In this document: in pieces, positions 27,011 to 38,028 of the stretch
How the letters are laid out: every line of letters begins with the position of its first letter
Position numbering within the stretch: the first letter of the stretch is position 1
Assembly (NCBI GenBank): GCA_003224145.1
Contig: QHYN01000206.1
Coordinates: 1-47,903 of the forward strand
Source of the DNA: Acidobacteriota bacterium
GTDB taxonomy: Bacteria > Acidobacteriota > Terriglobia > Acidiferrales > UBA7541
Direction of reading: 5' to 3'
Length of the DNA: 47,903 nt
The notes under the pieces: generated by a model
The model's input: the letters and a program-made list of their open reading frames with translations, nothing else
What the model was told of the DNA's origin: nothing
The model's database searches: none
Translations under genes and position numbers: made by a program

Positions 27011-30000
27011 TTAGTTGGGCATGGGGAAGAGCAAAACGCGGTTGTTCGCCTGGTCGACGATCACCGCCAAATTCGTGAATTGGTCAATGGCCACGCCGAA
27101 GGTCGGTGACCCGGGGAAGCCTAGTGTTTGGCGCGTCTTAAAAGGACTGGAAAGCGTATCCACGATGGAGACGGTGTTGCTCGCGGAGTTGGACGTGAGG
27201 ATCGCGCCAGTCTGCGAATTGACAGCCAGGGAAGTGGGGTTGATGCCCACGTTGACAGAACTCTGACCGCCGTCCGGATTAAATTCGAAGATCGCGTTAG
27301 TGCCGCTGGAGTTGGCGAAGAACACGCCGGCGTTCGTGGTGTTCGTCGCAACCGCCGGATCGAAAACGATGCCGGTCGGAGTGCTCGAAACAAAACCGGA
27401 GGAAATCGTGGTGCTGAGAGCGGGAGTGGCAAGACCAATTTCCACAACCGCCAGGGCGCCGGTGGGAGCTGAACCATTGCTCAACTGGACTGTAGTGACA
27501 ACAGCAATGCCCTGACTATTCGTTCCGCGGTCGGGATCGATGGCCACGGCAATGGGCTGCTGAATGCCACCGATGGTACTTGGGCTCAAGGTCGTCGGCG
27601 GAGTGGTACCAGCCGGTGGAAAGAGCAGGCCGAGATTGATCATGCTGACGGTGTTGTTACCGGTATTTGTGACGACGGCCGCCCCGGTGGCTTCGTTGAT
27701 GGCCACCCCAGTGGGATTCGTTCCGACTGTTACATCTGCGGTGAGCGGGGAGACGGGCGGATTCTTCGTCAAGTCAATAACAGAGGCGGTGTTGCTACCA
27801 TGGTTGGCAACGACGGCAAGGCCCCTATGCTGCCAGATAGCAATGCCCTGGGGATTGGTCCCCACGGAGACCGGGGTGCCGATCAACTTGCCAAAACTGG
27901 GATTTGGTTGGGGCGCACCAGAGACAGTAACGGTGGGATTGAGATCAATCGTCACGATGCTGTTGCAGCCAGTAACGCTGACCAGTGCTAGGGGCGAAAA
28001 AGGCCCATTCGCGATCTGGTCGGCGATAGCAACAGACGACGGCTGTGTATTGGTAGGTTTCCCGCTGGAATCGGTGCACACCGTGGACAGGTCCACGGAC
28101 TGGATGACGAGGAAGTCCACGGCATTGGACTGCACGCCGTTGCCATTGACGAGGTCAAGCGCATAGTGATGCGGAAAGGACAGGAGCGAACCCGGAATCG
28201 TAACCGTAAGCTGACGGACGCTGTTGAATTGGACGTTGTCCAGCGGAATGGACGTACCGTCCAGACGGACTTGCGTTGTGGAGTCGAAACCGGAGCCGAA
28301 GATTTGTACGCCAGCCAAATCGCAGGTAGTGGCCGGCGGCGTCGGAGTGGTGCAGGTTAGCGTGGCTTGCGGAACGAGGGCATTGGAAATGCCGCCGATT
28401 ACCCCCGGGCCGGGCGTGGGACTGGGAACAATCAGCTCCGAAATATGGGTGGGTTTGGGGTTATTACTCGAGGCCGGTCCAAGATTCACGATTTCGATCT
28501 TGCCAGACTGGTTAGGACCGCTTCCGGATTCCAAAACGAAGGCCTGGTTTGTAGCCGGGTCAACCGCGACACCACCCCAGAGTGTGAGGGTATTCGTGGT
28601 GCCGTTGGAGACTTGGAAAGCAACGGCACTGGGGCCGAGGCCGCTGACGATCGCGTATCTCTTTTGGCTTACGGGGTCAGAAACAGAAACCAGTCCTTGC
28701 TTCGGGTTGTAGGAAACAAGAGCGTTCGTGTAAGGCTGCCAAGCCACATCGGTTGTGGCCAGCAATTCCGGCGAAAACGAACAGGGATTGGTGAAAGCGG
28801 TGCAGTTCGCAAAAAAGGTGATCGAAGAAACGGTTTGATCCAAGGCACTGAGCAGGTCGATCTGGGGCCCGTTGGTGCCCGTAGAGTTGGCGTTGGCCAT
28901 TGCGGCCGTGCGGGTGATGGGATTGATAGCCACACCCTGGGTTGTTGCCGCGTTAGAGATTGGGAAAATCAGGTTAGGACTGCCGTAAAAGACCGCCCCC
29001 CCGGACGCCGAGTCACTGGCGGTCAGATTATTCACGACGTAGGTGAAGCTGTTGCTGCTGGTGACCGTGGCAGTAAAGACGCCGTTGAAAAGTGCGTCGT
29101 TGGAGGGGTTAGTTGGCTTCACCCCCGTGATGAGCACGCTGCCAGCGTTGCCGGGAACCATGGAAAACGGGCAAGGATTCGTCGTCGAAGTGGGATTCGG
29201 CAAGGGTGGTGGACACTTGGTAGCGTCAATGGTCACCGTGACAAGGCCCGCTGTAAGGGTGGAGGAAAGGATTACATTTGTGCTGGAAGGCTTGGTGACG
29301 TCCACGCCCCGAATCACACCAGAACCAGAGCCTCCCGGCGTCACCAACGCCAAATGGCCATGAGGGGCCATTGCAATATGCGGGTAGATTCCGGTGTTTA
29401 AGGTAACCTGCGCTGACAAGCATTGCCCAACTTGGCCCGTCTGGCCCGTAATGGCGTTCGTGAGCGTGCAGCCGTAAGGGTTGGTTCCCGAATTCGGGTT
29501 TAGGTTCACGATGAAACCAAGGTTTGTAGCAGAGGAAGCGGAAGTGGAGGAATAGGCCACCAACGCCAGATTGGAATCCGGGTCCACGCCGATGGCGTAA
29601 GGCATGGGGGCGGGGGAGACGGTACCTTGAAGGGCGTTGGTGAGATCCACGCTGAAAGCGGTAATGGGTGTGCCGGGTGCGCCAGGAATCGGCAGGACGG
29701 TAACGCTCTGCCCGCTCGGAATCAAATTTCCATTCGTGTCCTTCACCAGAGAGCCGTAATTGACCACGGCTACCGTGTGGTTGTTTCTATTTACCGAGAT
29801 GCTTGTGGGCACGTTAATCGGAGCGGCGGGTGTGCTCATAACCGTGCTCAGCGGAGTCAGGGATCCGTTGCCGATGCTGTAAAACTGAATGTCGTTGGAA
29901 GCTGTTTCGGCCACGACCAAAACTCCCAGGGTTGGGTCGATATCGATGGCGCTTGGGTTTTGGCCGGGGGGGATCGCCGAACCACTGACTTGCGGCGGAG

Positions 30001-31609
30001 CGGTCGAATAATCGGGAAAGAGCGCCATATTGGTGACAGAGGGATTGCCTGGGCTGGGTGCCGGGGTCGCGTTGCTGGAGACAAAAAGTGGGTAGAGGCC
30101 GGGACTACCGGTATTGATCTGGCTTGTAGATATGAAAGTATCCAATTGGCGAGAAGTGGAGGGATGGTTCGGATCCAGCGAAAGGATATTCCCAGGTGAT
30201 TGAAAAAAGACCTGGGCGAGACTACCGCCGGGTCCAAAGTAGCCGCCGTCGACGATAACTCGCGTGTTCTGGGTATTTGCGCCTTGCACCACGTCGTCCG
30301 GAACTGTGGCGGTGCTCGTCGGACGCACGGGGACAAATGTAAAAGTAAAGGCACTCGGCGGGGGCGGCGTTGCAGGCGCGGTGCAAGTCGGGGGACATAC
30401 CGGCTCGGCTGGGTCTGCGACGGTGACGAGCACGGACACGGCTCCCGGGAAATTAACCAAATCCTGCTCCAACAAGCGGAGGCGCGCACCGATCGACGTA
30501 GGGTTCGTGGTTGTAGTGGTTGTGCTGGTTGCAGGGGCCGGAATGGGAAATAGGATTTTGATCTGCCCGTTGGAGGAGTCAAATTGCTTTTTGCCGATGA
30601 CATTGGGTGGAGTGGCGCCATCCTGGTAATTGAGGGTGATTATAGAAGCGGAGGAAATGTTGGGAGCGTCGAGATAAATATCCCAAAGAGTAGCGCCCTG
30701 CGGTGCGATGGTTGGTGTAATTCCGTTGAAGGTGATGGGCCCGCCTTGGATGATGGTGATCGTTCCTACTTCGAGGCGCGTGTCGTCCGCCTTGGAAATG
30801 GCTACGATGGCGACAATCGCGGGCGAGTTGTTGTTGTTTTTCTGCGCGGGCGTGATGCTAGTTGGAACCGAGTCGGGAGCGGTATAGACGGCCACGTTGG
30901 GATTGTTGGTGTCCGGAGTAATGGTGCCGCAGGTGGGGCTGCAGGTGGGGAGCTGAGGAATGTTGGGCGTGGTAGAGGTGGTGACATTTTGCGTGAGCAG
31001 CCAGGTCACGCCCGTGGTCTGCCCAATGTCGTTGGTGAGCTGGGCCCTGAACTGTTGCGCTTCCTTGGTGGGCACCGTTGCGGTCCTTGGAGTCAGGACC
31101 ACACTGATGCCGGAGTTGAGAGTGAGGCTGATGGTGCCAGTTATTTTGGTGTTCTGGACCGATTGAGCAGTAATGATAATTTGCAGGCCCGGGTATTTGG
31201 TTTGATCGGGCAGCTGATTCGGTGCGGTGAACACTTCCGTGCCTGTAGTCTGCTGATTGCTAAATGTGCCAAAGAGAGTGTGATTGGGGTCGGGGGGCGT
31301 GACAGCGGGGTCCGGGGGACAGGTGGCTGGTTTGGTCGTGGTGCTTTTACCAGTGGAATCGACAGTCGTGGTGGTGAACTGGCAAACCGGTGTCCAATTC
31401 ACGTCGGTGTTGGTCGCGCCGGTCACGGTAGCTGTCAAGGTGGTGGAGATACCCAGAATGAGGTTAGTGCCGTTGGAGGAGCTGATCGTGACCCTGATTA
31501 CGTTGGCCGCCGCGGAGCCCTTTCCGCCGCAGCCACTGGACAAAAGAAGACAAATGACGGCAAGCCCGGTGCCAAGAACGTTCAAGACGGCTCGTAATTT
31601 AGTACCCAC
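27011..31609 (-). CDS. Giant exported beta-propeller/Ig-like putative lipoprotein
   Basis: About 1,532 residues from the GTG at 31609 (GGGGG six bases upstream); an in-frame ATG at 31696 would add 29 residues. An N-terminal hydrophobic segment ends LLLSSGCGG, close to a lipobox (Leu at -4). Layout: an Ig-like region (~45-170, NLILGISTTLTATVTG), two IPT/TIG-like segments (VDGGYFGPGG; GSGFDSTTQVRLDG) and many YncE/NHL-like propeller repeats (NPSAIDIDPTLGVLVVAE, HRGLAVVANHGSNTASVID, PTGVAINEATGAAVVTNTGNNTVSMIN). It is rich in Thr, Ser, Asn and Pro and low in charge, as typical surface proteins are. It lies between bamA and ompH. Probably a surface or outer-membrane scaffold or adhesin; no enzyme site recognised. 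Confidence 0.82.
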   Translation of the reverse strand: MGTKLRAVLNVLGTGLAVICLLLSSGCGGKGSAAANVIRVTISSSNGTNLILGISTTLTATVTGATNTDVNWTPVCQFTTTTVDSTGKSTTTKPATCPPDPAVTPPDPNHTLFGTFSNQQTTGTEVFTAPNQLPDQTKYPGLQIIITAQSVQNTKITGTISLTLNSGISVVLTPRTATVPTKEAQQFRAQLTNDIGQTTGVTWLLTQNVTTSTTPNIPQLPTCSPTCGTITPDTNNPNVAVYTAPDSVPTSITPAQKNNNNSPAIVAIVAISKADDTRLEVGTITIIQGGPITFNGITPTIAPQGATLWDIYLDAPNISSASIITLNYQDGATPPNVIGKKQFDSSNGQIKILFPIPAPATSTTTTTTNPTSIGARLRLLEQDLVNFPGAVSVLVTVADPAEPVCPPTCTAPATPPPPSAFTFTFVPVRPTSTATVPDDVVQGANTQNTRVIVDGGYFGPGGSLAQVFFQSPGNILSLDPNHPSTSRQLDTFISTSQINTGSPGLYPLFVSSNATPAPSPGNPSVTNMALFPDYSTAPPQVSGSAIPPGQNPSAIDIDPTLGVLVVAETASNDIQFYSIGNGSLTPLSTVMSTPAAPINVPTSISVNRNNHTVAVVNYGSLVKDTNGNLIPSGQSVTVLPIPGAPGTPITAFSVDLTNALQGTVSPAPMPYAIGVDPDSNLALVAYSSTSASSATNLGFIVNLNPNSGTNPYGCTLTNAITGQTGQVGQCLSAQVTLNTGIYPHIAMAPHGHLALVTPGGSGSGVIRGVDVTKPSSTNVILSSTLTAGLVTVTIDATKCPPPLPNPTSTTNPCPFSMVPGNAGSVLITGVKPTNPSNDALFNGVFTATVTSSNSFTYVVNNLTASDSASGGAVFYGSPNLIFPISNAATTQGVAINPITRTAAMANANSTGTNGPQIDLLSALDQTVSSITFFANCTAFTNPCSFSPELLATTDVAWQPYTNALVSYNPKQGLVSVSDPVSQKRYAIVSGLGPSAVAFQVSNGTTNTLTLWGGVAVDPATNQAFVLESGSGPNQSGKIEIVNLGPASSNNPKPTHISELIVPSPTPGPGVIGGISNALVPQATLTCTTPTPPATTCDLAGVQIFGSGFDSTTQVRLDGTSIPLDNVQFNSVRQLTVTIPGSLLSFPHHYALDLVNGNGVQSNAVDFLVIQSVDLSTVCTDSSGKPTNTQPSSVAIADQIANGPFSPLALVSVTGCNSIVTIDLNPTVTVSGAPQPNPSFGKLIGTPVSVGTNPQGIAIWQHRGLAVVANHGSNTASVIDLTKNPPVSPLTADVTVGTNPTGVAINEATGAAVVTNTGNNTVSMINLGLLFPPAGTTPPTTLSPSTIGGIQQPIAVAIDPDRGTNSQGIAVVTTVQLSNGSAPTGALAVVEIGLATPALSTTISSGFVSSTPTGIVFDPAVATNTTNAGVFFANSSGTNAIFEFNPDGGQSSVNVGINPTSLAVNSQTGAILTSNSASNTVSIVDTLSSPFKTRQTLGFPGSPTFGVAIDQFTNLAVIVDQANNRVLLFPMPN

Positions 31610-31723
31610 GATTTCCCCCACACATTGGCGCCCCGCGGATCTTCCGCCGGCGTCCGTGATATTTATCCTTCCCAAGAATCTTTCCCGGTGAATCAAATTT
31701 GAGTCCGTCTCCCGCCTTCGCGC

Positions 31724-34700
31724 TCAGAAAGTGCGGCTGACCGTGAACCGGAAGGTGGTCTTCGGCTCAAAATAGTTCAACCGCCCCGGATTGTTCTGAA
31801 TGAAATCAAGCTGCGGCTTGATCACGTCCGGATAAATTGATGGATCAATGGGATTCAAAGCATTCTGCAAAAAGAGCTTTTCCGACGGGTCAATATAGGG
31901 CTGCTTGGCGACCAACCCCTGGTACAGCCGGTGCACGTTATAAGCGTAATAGATGCGAAACGGCGCCTGAATAATGGGAAGCTGCACGACGAACTCGATG
32001 CCCGCTGAAGCGCGCAAGCGGAAATTCGTTCCCGAGGCAATAGGCAGTTGCCGCGTTAGATTATCTCCGCGAAGCAGAGGATTCGGATCATTTGGGGAGT
32101 TTGGGGCATTCGGAAACAGGTTGGGACTGATTAGATTGTTAAAGCCGGCAGAATTCAGTTGAAGTGCGCTGCGGCGGAGAATGCCGTCAGTCCCGGTGTC
32201 CACAAAAAGACTCGTCCCCACGATCGAGCCGACGATGGGAATGCGGTACTCGACGTTTCCATACCCCTGGAGGTCGCCTCCGGGCAGTGTGGCAACATAA
32301 GTGAGCACGGGCACGGTGAAGAATCGAAGGGCGCCGCCTGAAGTGGGATCGTGGTAGGAAATCGTTTGCCGGGTTTGTTCGGGAATGAACGTAACCGGGG
32401 AAATGGCGCGAATGTCGAACCCGCGGATATCGTTTTCACCGCCCATATAAAACCGGCTGAAAGGCGGGACTTCCTTGCCGGCATAGCCGGTAGTATGCGC
32501 GGCGCTGAAGTGGAGCCCCAGAACGTTGCGACGCTTGTTGATGGGATGGAAGTACTTCATGTCGACAACATTGGTAATGCTGTTGACGTTCCCGCCGAGC
32601 CCGGAAAACCCCACCGAATAGTAAAAGCTCTTCCCATGGGTTGCGTTGATCGGATTATCAACAGTGTTATAAGAAATCGAAGGCGTGATGGTGCTGGAGA
32701 TGATGCCGTTCAGCGCGCTCGGTCCGGTCAGGCTCCGGAACTGCAAGGACTCGAATAGCAGCGTGGATGCCTCATTGAAGGACTTGATGTTCGTGCGCGT
32801 CAAACCGTAGTTCAATCCAAAGCGCGCAAAGGAAAGGCGGCGAAGCGGGTACTGCGCGAACATCGTGAAACCTGTGCTGTTCTGGACGTAGTTCTGGACA
32901 AACTGAGGGTTGATACTGACGGATTGCTGCAGCAGCAGGGCTTCCTGTCTGGCCTGGTCAAACTGATAGCGGCTGGAAAAAATGGTGAAACCCGTGGAGA
33001 TAGGCCGGTCAAACAGATAAGGCTCGGTAAAACCAAACATGAAGGTGCGCGACAAACTCCCGAACTGCGCGGAGAAGGTCAGCGTTTCGCCAAGACCCAG
33101 GAAGTTGTTGGTCTGATAGGTGAGGCCGATGAAGCTGCCGGCCAATCCACTGACACCGCCCTGCAAACCGATGGACTGCTTGCCTTTTTCCTTGAGTTTG
33201 AGAGTGATGTCGACATTGCCTTCCTTGGCGTTGCGTTTGATTTCGGCGGCCTTGTCCGCTTCGATTTTGTCGAAATAGTCGAGCTGATTCAGACGGAGGA
33301 TGCTCAATTCCCACAAGCGCTTGTTGAAGAGCTGGCCTTCATCAATCATCAGCTCTCGGCGAATAACTTTGTCACGGGTGGTGGTGTTGCCTTTAAAATC
33401 GATGCGGTGGACAAAATACTGTTTCTGTTCGTCAAACCGGAGAGTGAGATTAATGATTTTATTGACGTCGTCCACTTCGGTGTCCGGTTCCGGCGTGAAA
33501 TCGATAAAACCATACTCCCCGTAAATCTTGCCGTAGGTCTCCAGGGCCTTGCGGACTTTTTCCGTGGAAAAAATATCACCCTGTTTCAAGGGAAACGCCG
33601 TCTTCAGTGCATCCACCTTAAGGGATAAAGCCTTGTCCGGATCGGAACTGACAATTTTCAGCGTGCCCATGCGGAAGCGTTCACCTTCTTCGATGGGGAT
33701 GGTAATGTTAACGGCTTTGCCGTGCCCTTTTCCGGTGACGAGGGGAACGCCGAGGCGCGAATGCGTGGTGTCGATATTTTCAAGAACGGGTTCGCCGACG
33801 GAAACTTTGAAGTAACCATTGTCGCGGTACAGGCCACGGACGCCGACTTCGAGATCCTCGCTCAGCTTCTGGCGGTCATAGGTCTTCGTGAGGACCGGGA
33901 TATACCGGAAATAGAGGGGAATCGCGTACGGGCGGTCGTGGCGCATGGCGCGGATTAACTTGCGGTCGCTGAAGGCATGGTTTCCGGTGAACTTGATTCT
34001 GCCGACCTTGACTTTGGGGCCTTCCTCGATTTTGAAAACGAGAATGACGGCATTGCTGGAAGCGATGCGCTCGTACTGCGGCGTGACCTTGGCAAACTGG
34101 CGGCCATGCTCGCCCAGCAGCTCTTTCAAGACGACTTCGGCTTTTTTGATTTTCGTGGGATCGAACTGGCTTTCGACGCTCAGACCGACCTTGCGCTCCT
34201 TGAAGCGGTCGAGAATGTCCGACTCTGAAATGGAGTGAATGCCGTCGTAGCGGATGCGGCGAATTTGCGGACGCTCCTTCACTTCGAAAACGATGATCTT
34301 GCCGTTGGGACTCTTCGGCGAATCTTCGACGCGCAGCTTCACATCTTCGAAGAATTGCGTGTTCCACAGCGCCTGAAAGTCACGCCGCAAAGTATCCTCG
34401 TTGTAGGGGTCCCTTTCGCGGCTAAAGATGCGAGCTTTCAAGGTGTCCGTGCGGATACGCCGGTTGCCAATGAAGTCGACGCGCTCGATGACATATTGCT
34501 GCTGGGCGGCCGCAGCCTGCGGTTCAGCCGGAGAGTGGTCTTCCAGCAATTCCTTGCCGGTGATCAAATCCAGGGAGACGGAGAAAAGAACAATGCTCGT
34601 GGAATGGTCCGCAGCAAGGCTTTCCCGAGTGGACGCGGGTGAGGCGTTCACAAAAAGAAAAACGAGCGCGACAACCGGTGTCACGCGAGCCGCAATCACT

Positions 34701-34744
34701 CCCAACGGCGAACAGACTCTTCTTTGAGCGGCCGGTAAAGTCAT
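31724..34744 (-). CDS. bamA: Outer membrane protein assembly factor BamA (Omp85)
   Basis: Central component of the machine that folds beta-barrels into the outer membrane. After a hydrophobic export signal (VVALVFLFVNASPAS) come five POTRA-like units: YVIERVDFIGNRRIRTDTL, IRRIRYDGIHSISESDIL, VKVGRIKFTGNHAFSDRKL, a fourth with GERFRMGTLKIV and a fifth with FVHRIDFKGNTTTRDKVI. The barrel (~530-1006) carries the IRGF motif of the lid loop (GGENDIRGFDIRA) and ends FRFTVSRTF with the terminal Phe needed for assembly. At 1,006 residues it is longer than E. coli BamA (~810), mainly through a ~85-residue N-terminal region and longer loops. It lies between clpC and the giant lipoprotein on one strand. 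Confidence 0.95.
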   Translation of the reverse strand: MTLPAAQRRVCSPLGVIAARVTPVVALVFLFVNASPASTRESLAADHSTSIVLFSVSLDLITGKELLEDHSPAEPQAAAAQQQYVIERVDFIGNRRIRTDTLKARIFSRERDPYNEDTLRRDFQALWNTQFFEDVKLRVEDSPKSPNGKIIVFEVKERPQIRRIRYDGIHSISESDILDRFKERKVGLSVESQFDPTKIKKAEVVLKELLGEHGRQFAKVTPQYERIASSNAVILVFKIEEGPKVKVGRIKFTGNHAFSDRKLIRAMRHDRPYAIPLYFRYIPVLTKTYDRQKLSEDLEVGVRGLYRDNGYFKVSVGEPVLENIDTTHSRLGVPLVTGKGHGKAVNITIPIEEGERFRMGTLKIVSSDPDKALSLKVDALKTAFPLKQGDIFSTEKVRKALETYGKIYGEYGFIDFTPEPDTEVDDVNKIINLTLRFDEQKQYFVHRIDFKGNTTTRDKVIRRELMIDEGQLFNKRLWELSILRLNQLDYFDKIEADKAAEIKRNAKEGNVDITLKLKEKGKQSIGLQGGVSGLAGSFIGLTYQTNNFLGLGETLTFSAQFGSLSRTFMFGFTEPYLFDRPISTGFTIFSSRYQFDQARQEALLLQQSVSINPQFVQNYVQNSTGFTMFAQYPLRRLSFARFGLNYGLTRTNIKSFNEASTLLFESLQFRSLTGPSALNGIISSTITPSISYNTVDNPINATHGKSFYYSVGFSGLGGNVNSITNVVDMKYFHPINKRRNVLGLHFSAAHTTGYAGKEVPPFSRFYMGGENDIRGFDIRAISPVTFIPEQTRQTISYHDPTSGGALRFFTVPVLTYVATLPGGDLQGYGNVEYRIPIVGSIVGTSLFVDTGTDGILRRSALQLNSAGFNNLISPNLFPNAPNSPNDPNPLLRGDNLTRQLPIASGTNFRLRASAGIEFVVQLPIIQAPFRIYYAYNVHRLYQGLVAKQPYIDPSEKLFLQNALNPIDPSIYPDVIKPQLDFIQNNPGRLNYFEPKTTFRFTVSRTF

Positions 34745-34823
34745 CAGGGCCGCGCCCCCAAACTCAAGTTGTTATTCTCCCGCCGGACCCGGTGTGGGCC
34801 GGCCGTGCGTTGTTTCAGATTCG

Positions 34824-37250
34824 CTAGTGGACGACCGGGGTTGCCTCACCGACAGGACGGAACGACAGGCCTTCCCCGGCGACGTAAATCTGGAGTGTCG
34901 CGGGCCTTTGAATTCCCCCCTGGATCAGCGCCTCGGAGAGCGGGTCTTCAACGTACTTCTGCAAAGCCCTGCGCAACGGACGCGCACCATAACTGCGATC
35001 CGCGCACGTTTTCTCGAGTATCCACTGGCGAGCTTCCGGCGAAAGTACGACCTGCACTTGCCGGTGGATCAGCGTGTCATTCAACTGTCCCACGAGCAAA
35101 TCGATGATGCGGAGCAGATCTTCATCGGCGAGCGGGTTGAAAATAATGACCTCGTCCAGCCGGTTGAGAAATTCCGGATTGAACGCCCGCTTGACTTCGT
35201 TCATCACCAATTCTTCCATCGACTTGCGCCCGGCTTCGTCCGTGCCAGCCTGAAAACCCAGGCTGGTGCGCTTCTGCAAATGCCTCGCGCCCAGGTTCGA
35301 GGTCATGATGATGATGGTGTTCCGGAAATCCACGGTATTGCCGAGCCCGTCCGTCAACTGCCCGTCCTCAAACACCTGCAACAATATGTTGAAAACGTCC
35401 GGATGGGCCTTCTCGATTTCATCCAGCAGGATGACCGAGTAGGGCGTCCGGCGGACGCGCTCCGTCAACTGACCGCCTTCTTCGTAGCCCACGTACCCTG
35501 GAGGCGCGCCGATCAGTTTCGAAACGGAGTGCTTTTCCATGAACTCCGACATGTCGAAACGAACCAGCGATTTCTCCGAACCAAACAGGAACTCGGCCAA
35601 GCGGCGAGCGACTTCGGTCTTGCCGACGCCGGTCGGGCCCAGGAAAAAGAAGCAGCCTACGGGACGCAGAGGCGACTTGAGGCCGGCGCGGCTGCGGCGA
35701 ATGGCGCGCGCAAGCGCCGTGATGGCCTTGTCCTGGCTGATGACGCGCTTGTGCAGCTCCGGCTCGATGCGCAACAGTTTCTGCTGCTCGTCTTCTTTAA
35801 TGGAGGTGACGGCAATGCCGGTCCAGCGAGCGACAACTTCCTCGATGTCCTCGCGGGTCACCACGCCCGTCGAGGCGTCGTCCAATTTGTAGCGTTCGCG
35901 AAGACCGCGCAGGTTTTCTTTTTCTTTGCGTTCTTCTTCGGAGTAGAAGCGCGCCTTCTCGAATTCGTGATTGGCGATCGCCGTTTCCATGCGGTGGGTG
36001 ATGAATTTTACGCGTTTCTGCACTTCACCGACTTCGTCGGGAACCGTGGCCTGGCGCAGCTTCACGCGCGCGCCCGCTTCGTCGATCAGGTCGATGGCCT
36101 TGTCGGGAAGAAAGCGGTCCGGGATGTAGCGGTTGGAAAGGTAGACCGAGTATCGCAGCGCTTCGTCGGTGTAGCTGACCGCATGGAATTTTTCGTAGCG
36201 CTCGCGCACACCTTGAATCACCTGGATGGCTTCTTCTTCATTCGGCGCAGGCACCTTGACCGCTTGGAACCGGCGCTCCAGCGAACGGTCTTTTTCAACG
36301 GATTTGCGGTATTCGCCCGGCGTCGTGGCGCCGATGCATTGAATTTCGCCACGGGATAGCGCGGGCTTCAAAATGTTCGCGGCGTCCAGCGAACCCTCCG
36401 CGGAACCGGCGCCCACCAGGGTATGCAACTCATCAATGAAGACGATCGCGTTCTGGCTCTCCATCAATTCTTTCATGATGGTCTTGAGGCGCTCTTCGAA
36501 CTGGCCGCGGTATTTCGTCCCCGCAACGATGAGGGAAAGATCCAGGGAGAGAATGCGCTTGTCCGCCAGAAACGGCGGAACGTCGCCATCAGCGATGCGC
36601 TGCGCGAGCCCCTCGACGATCGCGGTTTTGCCCACGCCAGGCTCTCCTATGAGCACGGGATTGTTCTTGGTGCGCCGGCATAAAATCTGAATGACGCGCT
36701 CGACTTCGTTTTCGCGGCCCACGAGCGGATCGAGGGAGCCTTCACCGGCGGCTTGCGTGAGGTCGCGGCTAAACTCCGCGAGCAAGGAAGTTTCTTTCGG
36801 CCGCGCTGCCGCCGTTTTTTCGCCCGAAGTGCGCGCCAGTTCTTCGCGCAGCGTCGAGAGGCGCAAGCCGCGCTCCATCAGGATTTCCGACCCGAAGCAC
36901 TTTTCTTCGCGCAAGATGCCGAGCAGCAAATGCTCGGTGCCAACGTGCTTGTGGCCGAGGCGCTCCGCTTCTTCGGCGGCCATGTTCAGGATGCGCTTGC
37001 ATTCCGCGCTCAGGGGCACTTCGACCGAGGTGGAGATGCGCTCGCGGATGGTGATCCGGGCTTCAATCTCCTTGCGAATGGACTCAATCGAGCCCTGTTG
37101 CCGCAGGAAGCGGTTGGCCAGGGCCTTGTCCTCGCGCATCAAGCCGAGCAGCAAATGCTCCGTCTCGATGTACGGGCTGCCATACTGGCTGGCTTCGTAC
37201 CTCGCAAAAAATATGACGCGGCGCGCTTTCTCTGTGTAACGTTCGAACAC
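34824..37250 (-). CDS. clpC: ATP-dependent Clp protease ATP-binding subunit (ClpC-type)
   Basis: HSP100 unfoldase that feeds substrates to ClpP. The N domain ([20 protein letters not shown] and a second repeat) is followed by AAA-1 with Walker [10 protein letters not shown] and Walker [12 protein letters not shown], a mid UVR-like segment ([16 protein letters not shown]) diagnostic for ClpC, then AAA-2 with GPTGVGKTE and [15 protein letters not shown]. It is 808 residues from the GTG at 37250. That GTG is one base after the lolD stop, so translation is coupled; the in-frame ATG at 37343 lies inside lolD and adds non-homologous residues. There is no ctsR-mcsAB context. Confidence 0.94.
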   Translation of the reverse strand: MFERYTEKARRVIFFARYEASQYGSPYIETEHLLLGLMREDKALANRFLRQQGSIESIRKEIEARITIRERISTSVEVPLSAECKRILNMAAEEAERLGHKHVGTEHLLLGILREEKCFGSEILMERGLRLSTLREELARTSGEKTAAARPKETSLLAEFSRDLTQAAGEGSLDPLVGRENEVERVIQILCRRTKNNPVLIGEPGVGKTAIVEGLAQRIADGDVPPFLADKRILSLDLSLIVAGTKYRGQFEERLKTIMKELMESQNAIVFIDELHTLVGAGSAEGSLDAANILKPALSRGEIQCIGATTPGEYRKSVEKDRSLERRFQAVKVPAPNEEEAIQVIQGVRERYEKFHAVSYTDEALRYSVYLSNRYIPDRFLPDKAIDLIDEAGARVKLRQATVPDEVGEVQKRVKFITHRMETAIANHEFEKARFYSEEERKEKENLRGLRERYKLDDASTGVVTREDIEEVVARWTGIAVTSIKEDEQQKLLRIEPELHKRVISQDKAITALARAIRRSRAGLKSPLRPVGCFFFLGPTGVGKTEVARRLAEFLFGSEKSLVRFDMSEFMEKHSVSKLIGAPPGYVGYEEGGQLTERVRRTPYSVILLDEIEKAHPDVFNILLQVFEDGQLTDGLGNTVDFRNTIIIMTSNLGARHLQKRTSLGFQAGTDEAGRKSMEELVMNEVKRAFNPEFLNRLDEVIIFNPLADEDLLRIIDLLVGQLNDTLIHRQVQVVLSPEARQWILEKTCADRSYGARPLRRALQKYVEDPLSEALIQGGIQRPATLQIYVAGEGLSFRPVGEATPVVH

Positions 37251-37251
37251 G

Positions 37252-38028
37252 TTAGCTCGCTTCTCCCCCAGGGACCCCGCCCGCAATGGCCGCAGCCCCG
37301 CGGGTATGCAGAACGCCATGTTCCAGCCCCAGGATGCGGTCACACCGCGCGGCGAGCGCCAAGTTATGCGTCGCGATCAGCGAGGTCAACTTGTGCGCGC
37401 GATGCAGCCGTTCCAGCAACTCGAACACGGCCCAAGCATTCTCCTCGTCCAAATCTCCGGTAGGTTCATCTGCCAGCAGCACGCGCGGCCCAGTGACGAG
37501 CGCCCGGGCAATCGCTACGCGCTGCTGTTCCCCTCCCGAGAGTTCCCCTGCGCGGTGATCGGCACGGTCTTGCAGCCCAACCTCCGCGAGCCACTTCCGC
37601 GCCATCCCCAGCGCCGAAGCGAAATTCTCGCCGCGCAACAGCAGCGGCATGGCTACGTTTTCCGCAGCCGTAAAATCCGGCAGCAATTGCTGGCGCTGCC
37701 ACAAAAATCCCACGGCGCGATTTCGAAATTCCGCCAACGCCGCGTCATCATTTGTTTCAATGGCTTTCGAATCGAAGTATACTGTACCGCTCGTTGGCGT
37801 GTCTAGCGCGGCCAGCAAGTGCAGCAATGTGCTTTTTCCCGCTCCGGATGGCGCGACGATCGCTACCATCTCTCCTTGCCGCAAACTCAAGTTCGCATCC
37901 CGCAAAACCGGGACGCTTTTCTCCCCACTCCCGTAAACTTTCTTCAAGCCCTGCGATTGCAGGATCACGCCTGCTTTTGGCGAAACACCTGTTGCTTTCC
38001 GGTTTGCGGGCTGAGAGTCAGGGGTCAT
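37252..38028 (-). CDS. lolD: Lipoprotein-releasing ABC transporter ATP-binding protein LolD
   Basis: ATPase of the Lol system, which extracts outer-membrane lipoproteins from the inner membrane. Walker A PSGAGKST, Q-loop region FLWQRQQLLPDF, signature LSGGEQQRVAIARAL and Walker B VLLADEPTGDLD are all intact. The 258-residue length is normal with a short N-terminal extension before the strand VILQSQGLKKVYGSG. The permease gene lies 340 bases upstream on the same strand, and the clpC start is fused to its end. No strong SD was seen before the ATG at 38028. Confidence 0.9.
   Translation of the reverse strand: MTPDSQPANRKATGVSPKAGVILQSQGLKKVYGSGEKSVPVLRDANLSLRQGEMVAIVAPSGAGKSTLLHLLAALDTPTSGTVYFDSKAIETNDDAALAEFRNRAVGFLWQRQQLLPDFTAAENVAMPLLLRGENFASALGMARKWLAEVGLQDRADHRAGELSGGEQQRVAIARALVTGPRVLLADEPTGDLDEENAWAVFELLERLHRAHKLTSLIATHNLALAARCDRILGLEHGVLHTRGAAAIAGGVPGGEAS

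Noticed and set aside
28367-29401. 344-residue plus-strand open frame inside the giant propeller gene, and similar ones from 27564 to 31691
   Set aside because: Antisense to a continuous low-complexity coding sequence; Gly/Val-rich content mirrors the Thr/Ser/Pro-rich sense strand.
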